Under the pieces are notes generated by a model. It saw only the letters and a list, made by a program, of their open reading frames with translations, was not told where the DNA came from and searched no databases. The position numbers and the translations under genes were made by a program. Below, piece by piece: positions 1 to 5,249 of a DNA stretch of 6,638 nucleotides. The stretch spans positions 1 to 6,638 of the forward strand of contig CAKQUI010000112.1 of NCBI GenBank assembly GCA_934277495.1, written 5' to 3'. This DNA is from an uncultured Clostridia bacterium. Lineage in GTDB: Bacteria > Bacillota > Clostridia > Peptostreptococcales > Anaerovoracaceae. The first letter of the stretch is position 1, and each line of letters starts with the position of its first letter.

Positions 1-51
1 GAAAACAGTTCCTCAGGCACCGTCAACAACTATTATAGCCTGTTGAAATAG
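1..51 (+). CDS. C-terminal tail of an unidentified protein (partial)
   Basis: Reading frame 1 is open from the first base of the window and ends at TAG (49-51), giving the tail ENSSSGTVNNYYSLLK. Codon choice looks normal and the AT content rises sharply right after the stop, as expected at the end of a gene. Sixteen residues are too few to name a family. No clear forward terminator follows; the hairpin at 222-250 has its T-tract on the other strand. It could be a chance open frame, since only 17 codons are visible. Confidence 0.4.
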   Translation, partial: ENSSSGTVNNYYSLLK

Positions 52-217
52 AAAATCAACAGTTTTTACAAAAAAATACGCAAAATTTGTGAATGACGAC
101 AAAGAATTTTTAAAAAAATAGTTTCTGAAAACAGTTTTATAGATAAAAATGTAAAAAGAGTAAAAATAAGCAATAACATATCAGGCGGAGTCGGCAGTTC
201 CTGTCGGCCGGAAGCAC
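52..217. other. AT-rich convergent intergenic spacer
   Basis: This is a very AT-rich stretch between the putative forward gene tail on the left and the minus-strand surface-protein terminator on the right. It holds only short A/T runs and weak dyads such as AAAAC/GTTTT near 128-138. I see no ORF, no promoter with both boxes and no RNA gene. Confidence 0.5.
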
Positions 218-250
218 AAAAAAGGAGAACGTCTTAATGACGTTCTCCTT
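218..250 (-). terminator. Rho-independent terminator of the surface protein gene
   Basis: On the minus strand a perfect 12-bp stem (arms 239-250 and 222-233, core GGAGAACGTC/GACGTTCTCC) with a 5-nt loop runs into a T-tract read from 223 down to 218. The stop codon of the surface-protein gene lies 13 bases upstream. The plus strand lacks a T-run after the stem, so the terminator acts mainly on leftward transcripts. Confidence 0.9.
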
Positions 251-263
251 AGCCCGTTTGCGT

Positions 264-1949
264 TTATCTGAAGCGTCTGATTACGCCTGCGCCGGTAAGG
301 CTTGCACCTGAGAGGAGCAGCAGTGCGATCCACAGCGTCAAAGAGCTGTCATCATTTGTCTGAGGTGACTTTGCCTTTGTGGTCGTTGTCCTGGCTGCAT
401 CGGTGCTGGCAGTCTTGGTCTGATCCTTCTTTCCGGCAGCTGGTTTCGTGTTGTCATTGGAAGGATCCGGACTTGCTGGATCAGGCTTTTCCAGCTCCAG
501 TTTAGCCAGTATCTCTGTTTTCGTTGTGTGGCAGTTCTGGCAGGTGTAGGTCATCTCGCCTTCATGGTCAACGGTCGGTGCCGCAGTCACTGTACCTTCG
601 TCCCAGAGGTGACCGGTGGCAGTTCCCTCCGCTGCAGCTGTGTCCTTCGCCTGTCCGCAGGAATCGCAGGTCGCAGTTTTGGTTCCGTCTTCCGTGCAGG
701 TTGCATTGTTATCGTAAACATAATTTGTAAATTTGTGCGGCAGCGGACTTCCGGATTCAAAGGTTTCCGTTCCTGGCGCTCCGCATTTGCAGGATTTATA
801 ATAGGTCGCTGCAGAAGTGCAGGATGCAGATCTTTCAAGATAAATATCCTTCACAACAGATTCTGTGTATGCATGCACATGAGGCGTTTTTGCGATCTCT
901 TCTGTACGGGTAGTGCTGCAAACGGTGCATGTAAAGGTTTTTATGCCGGTTTCCTCTTCGGTAGGCTTTTTTGTAACGACGCCGCTGTCCCACTGATGAC
1001 CCTTTGCCGAGCCTGGATCTGCAATCGTATGCTTGTCGCTGCAGACAGTACAGGTCGCAGTTTTAGTTCCGTCCTCTGTGCAGGTTGCATCGTTGTTGGA
1101 TACATAGTCGGAATACTGGTGTCCGGCAGCCAGGATGACTTCTGTTTTCGTTTCATCGCAGCCATCATTGGTGCAGCGATACTGCTGCTGTCCGTTTTCT
1201 GTACAGGTCGCATCCTTGATGACCTTGTCCTTCGTCCAATCGTGTCCGGGAGCTGTGCCTGTGTTTGCAAAAGTTTCTGTGCCTTTTTCCCCGCAGTAGC
1301 AGCAGGAGTAGAAGTAAGTCGCATCTTCTGTGCATGTTGCCTTTGAGTGCAGGTATTTTTCTTCAGTGATTTTTTTCGTAAAGGCATGGCCGGTAGCTTT
1401 TTCATTGATCTGGGTATCGGTGCTCTTGCAGTAAATGCAGGTCCTGGTCAGAGTTCCGTCTTCTGTGCATGTCGCCTTGGTAGTCGTGGCAGGGATCTGG
1501 GTATAGTCGTATTTGCAGACGTGTGTCAGGTTGATGTCGACCTGTGTCACTGTACCGCTGATTTTACCACGATATGTAAGAAGTCCGCTGCTTGCCGTGT
1601 CATAAAGATCCAGTTCGACCGGTGTCGCTGTTCCGGAACTGGTTATCGTAGCAACAACGCTGTTCACTTCAGCACCGTTCTGGGGTGTGAGTTTCACACG
1701 TAAATAAGTACTGTATCCCGTAGATGAAATCGACACATAGCCTGATGAAAATCTGGCAGCCTCCGACGCTTTTGCTGTTCCGTCGTCTGGAATGTCATTA
1801 AGATGGATCTTCACAGTAGTTGTATAGGATGCTCCTGATACCGCTGGTGTTGCCGACGCATTCGCTGTCTTCGCCGATGCACTCCCCGGGATCAGAAACA
1901 CCATCAGTATGGCGGACAAAAGCAATGTCCTGAATATCGTTTTTCTCAT
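264..1949 (-). CDS. Sortase-anchored surface protein with Cys/His-rich repeat modules
   Basis: The 561-residue product is probably exported and attached to peptidoglycan. Residues 1-26 form a signal peptide (basic RKTIFR, hydrophobic core, SASA cleavage site). Residues 27-144 are a Ser/Thr-rich, beta-type region of unknown family. Residues 145-483 contain about eight related modules of the form ATCTEDGT-x-T-x-TC-x2-C, about 15 residues, then GH-x-W/F; cysteine pairs lie at 171/174, 300/303, 341/344, 428/431 and 470/473. A Pro/Thr/Lys-rich linker (484-527) is followed by the sorting signal SPQTN (528-532), a hydrophobic span (about 537-556) and the tail RRFR. An AAAGGAG site lies 11 nt before the ATG. 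The regular C-x2-C spacing suggests metal binding or disulfides, but that is inferred. No sortase gene is in the window, and substrate or ligand is unknown. Similar Cys-module wall proteins are common in gut Firmicutes. Confidence 0.85.
   Translation of the reverse strand: MRKTIFRTLLLSAILMVFLIPGSASAKTANASATPAVSGASYTTTVKIHLNDIPDDGTAKASEAARFSSGYVSISSTGYSTYLRVKLTPQNGAEVNSVVATITSSGTATPVELDLYDTASSGLLTYRGKISGTVTQVDINLTHVCKYDYTQIPATTTKATCTEDGTLTRTCIYCKSTDTQINEKATGHAFTKKITEEKYLHSKATCTEDATYFYSCCYCGEKGTETFANTGTAPGHDWTKDKVIKDATCTENGQQQYRCTNDGCDETKTEVILAAGHQYSDYVSNNDATCTEDGTKTATCTVCSDKHTIADPGSAKGHQWDSGVVTKKPTEEETGIKTFTCTVCSTTRTEEIAKTPHVHAYTESVVKDIYLERSASCTSAATYYKSCKCGAPGTETFESGSPLPHKFTNYVYDNNATCTEDGTKTATCDSCGQAKDTAAAEGTATGHLWDEGTVTAAPTVDHEGEMTYTCQNCHTTKTEILAKLELEKPDPASPDPSNDNTKPAAGKKDQTKTASTDAARTTTTKAKSPQTNDDSSLTLWIALLLLSGASLTGAGVIRRFR
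289..366 (-). other. C-terminal cell-wall sorting signal, variant SPQTN
   Basis: Within the surface protein the order sorting motif, hydrophobic segment and Arg-rich tail matches an LPXTG-type cell-wall signal. Related clostridial proteins commonly use SPKTG or SPQTG. Here the fifth position is Asn rather than Gly, making the motif similar to the NPQTN motif of sortase B substrates. Which sortase class handles it is inference, because no sortase is encoded nearby. Confidence 0.7.
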
Positions 1950-2067
1950 AAAGTTTGTTTCTCCTTTCTTCTCTTCGCAGAAAACATTTGTACGAAGTTA
2001 TGTTTCCTGTATCCCCGTTTCAATAGTTCACGCAGATCTGGTTATAGCGTGCTAACTCGAAATCCAG

Positions 2068-2092
2068 AAAAAAAGGCTTCCCAATGAAGCCT
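2068..2092 (-). terminator. Rho-independent terminator upstream of the surface gene
   Basis: On the minus strand AGGCTTC (2086-2092), a 5-nt loop and GAAGCCT (2074-2080) form a 7-bp stem followed by a T-run read from 2074 to 2068. It lies about 119 bases before the surface-protein start and about 60 bases after a minus-strand promoter. It therefore ends a short transcript rather than a protein-coding message. No upstream sequence complementary to the stem's first arm is apparent, so I see no antiterminator. Confidence 0.75.
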
Positions 2093-2151
2093 CATGTTCA
2101 TTATTCCGGCTGGTGCCGCTCGGGATAACGTTAGCGAGTTCTAACCGGATA
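2068..2151 (-). ncRNA. Candidate structured small RNA or leader, about 84 nt
   Basis: A minus-strand promoter and terminator bound a segment of about 84 nt with no credible ORF. Its 5' half can fold. TCCGG (2145-2149) pairs with CCGGA (2105-2109). Inside, TTAG (2141-2144) pairs with CTAA (2131-2134) around the loop AACTCG. The loop bases CTCG (2135-2138) are complementary to CGAG (2119-2122), which would make a pseudoknot. A competing hairpin is CGGC-acca-GCCG (2107-2118). I do not recognise a known RNA family. It may be a free small RNA, or the 5' part of the surface-protein leader with premature termination. The promoter and terminator are seen in sequence; function is unknown. Confidence 0.5.
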
Positions 2152-2157
2152 TGTGAT

Positions 2158-2186
2158 ATTATATACAAAAATGATGTAATAAACAA
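2158..2186 (-). promoter_or_regulatory. Minus-strand sigma-A-type promoter for the candidate small RNA
   Basis: Read on the minus strand: TTGTTT (2181-2186) as -35, a 17-bp spacer, and a perfect TATAAT (2158-2163) as -10. Transcription would start near 2150-2152. The surrounding sequence is AT-rich. The -35 matches the consensus only in TTG, so strength is uncertain, but the spacing and -10 are ideal. Confidence 0.6.
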
Positions 2187-2239
2187 CAATAAAGTTATAT
2201 TTGGGATATTTTAACATATGTTGTTTCGATGCTCAGCAG

Positions 2240-2283
2240 AACAAAAGTGGCTTCGCCACCTGTTATTGTATGGAACTTTTGTT
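2240..2283. repeat. Nested inverted repeat beside palindromic copy A
   Basis: AACAAAAG (2240-2247) and CTTTTGTT (2276-2283) are perfect inverted arms. Between them lies a tight hairpin GTGGC-ttc-GCCAC (2247-2259). On the minus strand this small hairpin is followed by TTTTGTT, so it could act as a weak extra terminator. It sits directly next to copy A and probably belongs to the same element. Copy B also has a GGCTTCGCC hairpin at a similar distance (3321-3329). Confidence 0.55.
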
Positions 2284-2326
2284 GAAGCTCCGGAAATACC
2301 TCCGAAGGAGATATTTCCCATGTTAT
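2281..2326 (-). repeat. Palindromic intergenic repeat, copy A
   Basis: A 46-bp element read on the minus strand begins with ATAAC, contains the stem GGAAATATCTCC / GGAGGTATTTCC around a 3-nt loop (arms 2307-2318 and 2292-2303, one mismatch) and ends CGGAGCTTCAAC. It matches copy B (3254-3299, plus strand) at 39 of 46 positions without gaps. It begins immediately after the T-run of the regulator gene's terminator. It encodes nothing and resembles a non-autonomous intergenic palindrome. Confidence 0.75.
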
Positions 2327-2368
2327 AAAAAAACTGCAGCACAGACAAAGCAAGAGTCTGTGCCGCAG
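2327..2368 (-). terminator. Strong rho-independent terminator of the HTH regulator gene
   Basis: On the minus strand arms 2356-2368 and 2334-2346 pair as 13 positions with one mismatch (core GCACAGAC/GTCTGTGC, outer CTGC/GCAG) around a 9-nt loop. Seven T follow, read from 2333 to 2327. It lies 29 bases past the regulator's stop codon. Confidence 0.9.
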
Positions 2369-2397
2369 CAGTCAGATACCGGTTTTGATGCGGGTCT

Positions 2398-2769
2398 TCA
2401 TTTGTTGAATACGATAATGTCTGCACAGATCTGTGCTATCTCCTCCATGCACTGCAGCTGGTTCGTGGTACATTCGCTGAGGGTGGTGAGGATATCGTTG
2501 TTGATGCGTGTTCGCTTTTCCTCCTCGGCAATTTCCTGATCTTCGCCCTCCAGGATATATTCTGCACTGACGCCAAGCGCCTGCTTGAGTCTCAGCAGTG
2601 TGCCGACAGATATCCCACGGCTGCCGTATTCCATTTCAGCTAAAGATTTGTCTGTTACCGATATGCGTCTGGCAAGCTCTTCCCTCGATACATGTATCTG
2701 TTCTCTGCGTTTCCTTATATTGGAGCCGATGAGACTGTTGTCCGGATCTTTTAGTGTGAACTCCTTCAT
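2398..2769 (-). CDS. XRE-family helix-turn-helix transcriptional regulator
   Basis: The 123-residue protein is a probable cytoplasmic DNA-binding regulator. Residues about 13-73 form a Cro/CI-type HTH domain (IGSNIRKRREQ, then SREELARRISVTDKSLAEMEYGSRGIS, then LLRLKQALGVSAEYIL), with the pattern of helix 2 / recognition helix seen in XRE proteins. The C-terminal part (75-123) is acidic then helical with three cysteines (100, 107, 115) and no known domain; it may mediate dimerisation. I chose the ATG at 2769 because AAGGA lies 6 nt upstream and the HTH begins soon after. A TTG codon at 2818-2820 would add 17 residues but has no good ribosome site. The gene diverges from the leucine promoter and has its own terminator. 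No ligand or target can be named, and a link to leucine genes is only positional. Confidence 0.85.
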   Translation of the reverse strand: MKEFTLKDPDNSLIGSNIRKRREQIHVSREELARRISVTDKSLAEMEYGSRGISVGTLLRLKQALGVSAEYILEGEDQEIAEEEKRTRINNDILTTLSECTTNQLQCMEEIAQICADIIVFNK

Positions 2770-2955
2770 GACCTGTCCTTTCTTTGCATAGGGTTTGTGA
2801 TATGGTTTAAATCTATACAAAAGATGTGGAAGGCTTCACTGCTGGCAAGTGGTTGGATATGAACTGAAAGGGAAAATCAGACAGCGTGCATGATGCTGCC
2901 GCAGCCGGGAAGGGATCGATGCAGTTCTGCGTGAAGACACATTGCAAAAAAGCTG
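2770..2955. other. Divergent intergenic region between the HTH gene and the leucine promoter
   Basis: This stretch must hold the HTH gene's promoter, but I find no pair of boxes with good spacing. TATAGA on the minus strand (2811-2816) is the best -10-like match and lacks a -35. A spaced direct repeat of GGTTT lies near 2790-2808, and a palindrome GCTGC-c-GCAGC near 2895-2905. Either could be an operator, but the evidence is weak. No small ORF with a ribosome site is visible. Confidence 0.35.
2776..2780 (-). promoter_or_regulatory. Ribosome binding site that fixes the HTH regulator start
   Basis: AAGGA on the minus strand, extended by further purines upstream, sits 6 nt from the ATG at 2769. 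The upstream TTG candidate at 2818-2820 lacks such a site, so the shorter protein is preferred. Confidence 0.7.
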
Positions 2956-2984
2956 TTGACATGGATAATGCAAAACAATATAAT
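2956..2984 (+). promoter_or_regulatory. Consensus sigma-A promoter of the leucine operon
   Basis: TTGACA (2956-2961), exactly 17 bases, then TATAAT (2979-2984): both boxes match the housekeeping consensus perfectly. Transcription should start near 2991, just before T-box Stem I. Such a strong constitutive promoter fits control being exerted downstream by attenuation. Confidence 0.93.
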
Positions 2985-2990
2985 GGAATT

Positions 2991-3252
2991 CAGTAGGATA
3001 AATAAAGATGCGATGAACGGAATAAGTTCAGTGGAACTATCACAGAGAGCAGTCGGCCGGTGCGAGACTGTATACGAAACTGAATGTCTCACCCGGGAGC
3101 AGAAGACCTTTAAGTGGATATGTGATCCTGCCGTCAGGCAGCGGCATCAGGCATACAGCAAGCAGTATCAGCAGCCGAAACAGCATATCAATAAGAGTGG
3201 TACCGCGGAAGCTTATGCCTTCGTCTCTTAGTCTGAGATGAAGGCTTTTTTT
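2991..3252 (+). promoter_or_regulatory. Leucine-responsive T-box riboswitch leader
   Basis: The leader senses uncharged tRNA and controls leuACD by antitermination. Stem I shows TTCAGT/ACTGAA (3027-3032 with 3079-3084), AGAGAG (3044-3049) and an apical hairpin CAGTC/GACTG (3050-3070) with GGTGCGA in the loop. The specifier side reads TGT-CTC-ACC; CTC (3088-3090) is a leucine codon. A mid-leader hairpin CTGCC-gtca-GGCAG follows. The T-box bulge sequence GTGGTACCGCGG spans 3197-3208. In the antiterminator, AAGAG (3193-3197) pairs with CTCTT (3225-3229). The base after TGG (T, 3201) pairs with an A discriminator, as expected for tRNA-Leu. Loss of charged tRNA-Leu should favour antitermination and raise expression. 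The class is secure; the leucine assignment rests on the codon plus the downstream genes. Confidence 0.93.
3217..3252 (+). terminator. T-box attenuator terminator
   Basis: GCCTTCGTCTC (3217-3227) pairs with GAGATGAAGGC (3235-3245) as an 11-bp stem with one G-U pair and a 7-nt loop, followed by seven T (3246-3252). Its left arm includes CTTC and CTCTT-side bases that the antiterminator also uses, so the two structures exclude each other. Confidence 0.92.
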
Positions 3253-3253
3253 C

Positions 3254-3299
3254 ATAACGCAGGAAATATCTCATTCGGGGATATTTCCGGAGTTTCAAC
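3254..3299 (+). repeat. Palindromic intergenic repeat, copy B
   Basis: It begins one base after the T-run of the T-box terminator. It starts ATAAC, contains the hairpin GGAAATATC (3262-3270) / GATATTTCC (3280-3288), extended by a G-U and a C-G pair, and ends CGGAGTTTCAAC. It is 39/46 identical to copy A (2281-2326, opposite strand). Several differences fall in the loop or in the three bases before the stem, and one pair change keeps the stem. It lies inside the leuA leader and is transcribed on readthrough. Confidence 0.75.
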
Positions 3300-3320
3300 G
3301 CTCACTGTGCTCGCTCCTAC

Positions 3321-3457
3321 GGCTTCGCCTACGCTGTCCGTTTTTCCAAGCGGATCGCTGATGGCTCTCCGGGAAAAAAGGCAAGAAAGTACATTAAATG
3401 CATTGCTGTGCAGCAGCAATATGTGTGCGAAGGGAGCTTTGCTGACGTCTTGCACAC
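3321..3457 (+). other. Hairpin-rich untranslated spacer before leuA
   Basis: Between the T-box terminator and leuA lie several inverted repeats: GGC-ttc-GCC (3321-3329); TTTTTCC plus CGGA (3341-3354) with TCCG plus GGAAAAA (3368-3378), an 11-bp stem with a 3-nt bulge; ATTGCTG/CAGCAAT (3402-3420); and GTGTGC-g-AAG (3423-3432) with CTTGCACAC (3449-3457). None has a proper T-tract, so they do not look like terminators. No credible ORF is present. The first two may be the remainder of the copy B element; a role for the others is unknown. Confidence 0.5.
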
Positions 3458-3482
3458 TTTCTATATAACAGATACAGTAATC

Positions 3483-3488
3483 AGGAGG
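3483..3488 (+). promoter_or_regulatory. Ribosome binding site of leuA
   Basis: A perfect AGGAGG lies 12 nt before the ATG at 3501. An earlier ATG at 3490 is only one base away from the site and would encode four residues ending in TGA that overlaps the leuA ATG, so it is not a usable start. Confidence 0.75.
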
Positions 3489-3500
3489 AATGAACGGATC

Positions 3501-5201
3501 ATGAAAAATTATCAGAAATACCAGGTGGGATATTTCCCGCCGTCAGCCGGATACACCAGCTGGGTGAACAGGGATCACATCGAGAAGGCGCCTGCATGGT
3601 GCAGCGTGGACCTCAGAGACGGTAACCAGGCCCTCATAGTTCCAATGAGCCTTGAAGAAAAGGTGGAATTTTTCAAATACCTGGTAAAGATCGGTTTCAA
3701 GGAGATCGAAGTCGGATTCCCGGCAGCTTCGGAGACTGAGTATCAGTTCCTTAGAAAACTCATCGACGACGGTCTGATCCCGGACGATGTGACAGTCCAG
3801 GTACTGACCCAGTCCAGAAAACATATAATAAAGAAGACTTTTGATTCGCTCAAGGGCGTGAAGAACGCAGTGGTGCATCTTTACAACTCGACTTCCCTGG
3901 CTCAGCGTGAGCAGGTATTCAAAAAGGAAAGGTCTGAGATCATAAAGATCGCAACGGATGGAGCGAAGCTTATCAAGGAGTATGCGGCGAAATTCCCTGA
4001 AACGAATTTTTCATTCGAATATTCTCCGGAGAGCTTCACGGGCACAGAGCTTGATTTTGCAGCGGAGATCTGCAATGAAGTCATAGATATATGGGAGCCG
4101 ACTCCTGAGAACAAAGTCATAATCAACCTGCCGAGCACAGTGGAGATGTCCATGCCCCATGTCTACGCATCCCAGATCGAATACATGTGTGCCAATCTCC
4201 ACAACAGAGAAAATCTGATAATATCACTGCATCCTCATAACGACAGAGGTACTGCTGTTGCAGATGCGGAGCTGGGCATACTGGCAGGCGGAGACAGGAT
4301 AGAAGGCACGCTCTTCGGCAACGGAGAGAGGACAGGCAATGTGGATATCGTGACACTGGCCATGAATATGTTCTCCCACGGCGTGGATCCTGAGCTGGAC
4401 TTTTCCAATATGCCAGAGGTGGTGGAGGTCTACGAGAAGTACACCGACCTCAAGGTGCATCCGAGACAGCCGTATGGCGGACAGCTGGTGTTTGCAGCGT
4501 TCTCAGGATCGCATCAGGACGCTATCGCCAAGGGCATGAAGTGGCGTAAAGAAAAGGACCTGGACAAGTGGACGGTGCCGTATCTGCCTATCGATCCGCA
4601 GGATGTGGGCAGAGAGTACGAAGCGGACGTCATCAGGATCAACAGCCAGTCCGGCAAGGGCGGCGTGGCATATATCCTGGAGCAGAACTTCGGATATGCA
4701 GTGCCTCAGCAGATGAGAGAAGAGATCGGCTACATGGTGAAGGATATCTCCGACAGAGAGCACAAGGAGCTTTCGCCGGTGGAAGTCTACAGAGCTTTTG
4801 CAAAGGAATATGTGAACGTTTTCGATCCTATCGACATCACAGACGCTACATTTGAGAAGGCTTCGGATTACAGATCCAACGACGGAATGATCGCCAGGAT
4901 CAAGGTCCGCATAGCGAAGGACGAGTACGAGCTTGAGGCTGTGGGCAACGGCAGACTTGACGCTATCAGTAATGCACTGAAACTGTCGCCTTACAAATTC
5001 AGCTACAACTTCCTGACGTACTCCGAGCATGCGCTTTCGTCGGATTCACACGCAAAGGCTGCAGCCTATGTATGCATAGAAGATGAGGACAAAAATGTAT
5101 TCTGGGGCGTAGGTATCCATGAGGATATCATCCTGGCGTCGGTGAACGCTCTGGTAAGTGCACTGAACAGACAGAACAGACAGGATCACTTCGTTGAATA
5201 G
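3501..5201 (+). CDS. leuA: 2-isopropylmalate synthase (long form)
   Basis: Cytoplasmic LeuA condenses acetyl-CoA with 2-oxoisovalerate to 2-isopropylmalate, the committed step of leucine synthesis. The 566-residue product carries the family signature WCSVDLRDGNQAL (33-45; Arg39 and Asp40 catalytic/metal), GFKEIEVGFP (65-74), HLYNSTS (126-132), SFEYSPESFTGTE (171-183), the metal-binding HPHND (244-248) and GNGERTGNVD (273-282). Residues about 30-300 form the TIM-barrel catalytic domain. The accessory subdomain follows (QPYGGQLVFAAFSGSHQDA, 323-341), and about 440-560 matches the leucine-sensing dimer domain, so allosteric inhibition by leucine is expected. Length and motifs fit the longer subfamily known from actinobacteria, fungi and some Clostridia. 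The start was set at MKNYQKYQ because AGGAGG precedes it; an upstream GTG at 3408 would add 31 unrelated residues encoded by leader hairpins. It is first in the operon under T-box control, and leuC follows after 48 nt. Confidence 0.97.
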   Translation: MKNYQKYQVGYFPPSAGYTSWVNRDHIEKAPAWCSVDLRDGNQALIVPMSLEEKVEFFKYLVKIGFKEIEVGFPAASETEYQFLRKLIDDGLIPDDVTVQVLTQSRKHIIKKTFDSLKGVKNAVVHLYNSTSLAQREQVFKKERSEIIKIATDGAKLIKEYAAKFPETNFSFEYSPESFTGTELDFAAEICNEVIDIWEPTPENKVIINLPSTVEMSMPHVYASQIEYMCANLHNRENLIISLHPHNDRGTAVADAELGILAGGDRIEGTLFGNGERTGNVDIVTLAMNMFSHGVDPELDFSNMPEVVEVYEKYTDLKVHPRQPYGGQLVFAAFSGSHQDAIAKGMKWRKEKDLDKWTVPYLPIDPQDVGREYEADVIRINSQSGKGGVAYILEQNFGYAVPQQMREEIGYMVKDISDREHKELSPVEVYRAFAKEYVNVFDPIDITDATFEKASDYRSNDGMIARIKVRIAKDEYELEAVGNGRLDAISNALKLSPYKFSYNFLTYSEHALSSDSHAKAAAYVCIEDEDKNVFWGVGIHEDIILASVNALVSALNRQNRQDHFVE

Positions 5202-5235
5202 ACGGAGCATGATCTATATTATATAAATGTAAAAC

Positions 5236-5241
5236 AGGAGG
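5236..5241 (+). promoter_or_regulatory. Ribosome binding site of leuC
   Basis: A perfect AGGAGG lies 8 nt before the ATG at 5250. A second in-frame ATG two codons later (5256) is a less well spaced alternative. The 48-nt gap after leuA has no terminator or promoter that I can see, so leuC is co-transcribed. Confidence 0.8.
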
Positions 5242-5249
5242 AAACAGAT

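Noticed and set aside
528..1346. 272-codon open frame on the plus strand, opposite the surface-protein gene
   Set aside because: It is the mirror of the repeat-rich surface gene. Its cysteine-rich translation simply reflects the repeated modules, it has no ribosome site, and the minus-strand protein has a signal peptide and sorting signal.
264..1949. Repeats in the surface gene considered as a CRISPR array
   Set aside because: The repeats are protein-level modules of varying length that keep one open frame. Spacers are not unique sequences of even length and no cas gene is present.
2281..2326. Copy A palindrome considered as a second terminator of the HTH gene
   Set aside because: The stem is not followed by a T-run on either strand, and a complete terminator already precedes it at 2327-2368.
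2770..2820. TTG start giving a 140-residue HTH protein
   Set aside because: There is no ribosome site before the TTG, while the ATG at 2769 has AAGGA at 6-nt spacing and directly precedes the HTH domain.
3408..3500. Upstream GTG extension of LeuA by 31 residues
   Set aside because: The added residues are unlike any LeuA N-terminus and are encoded by leader hairpins. The AGGAGG site serves the ATG at 3501.
3490..3504. Four-codon leader peptide overlapping the leuA start
   Set aside because: Its ATG is one base from the AGGAGG and it has no run of leucine codons. Control is already explained by the T-box.
4503..5030. 175-codon minus-strand open frame inside leuA
   Set aside because: It lies wholly within a well-conserved leuA coding region on the other strand, without promoter, ribosome site or recognisable motifs.
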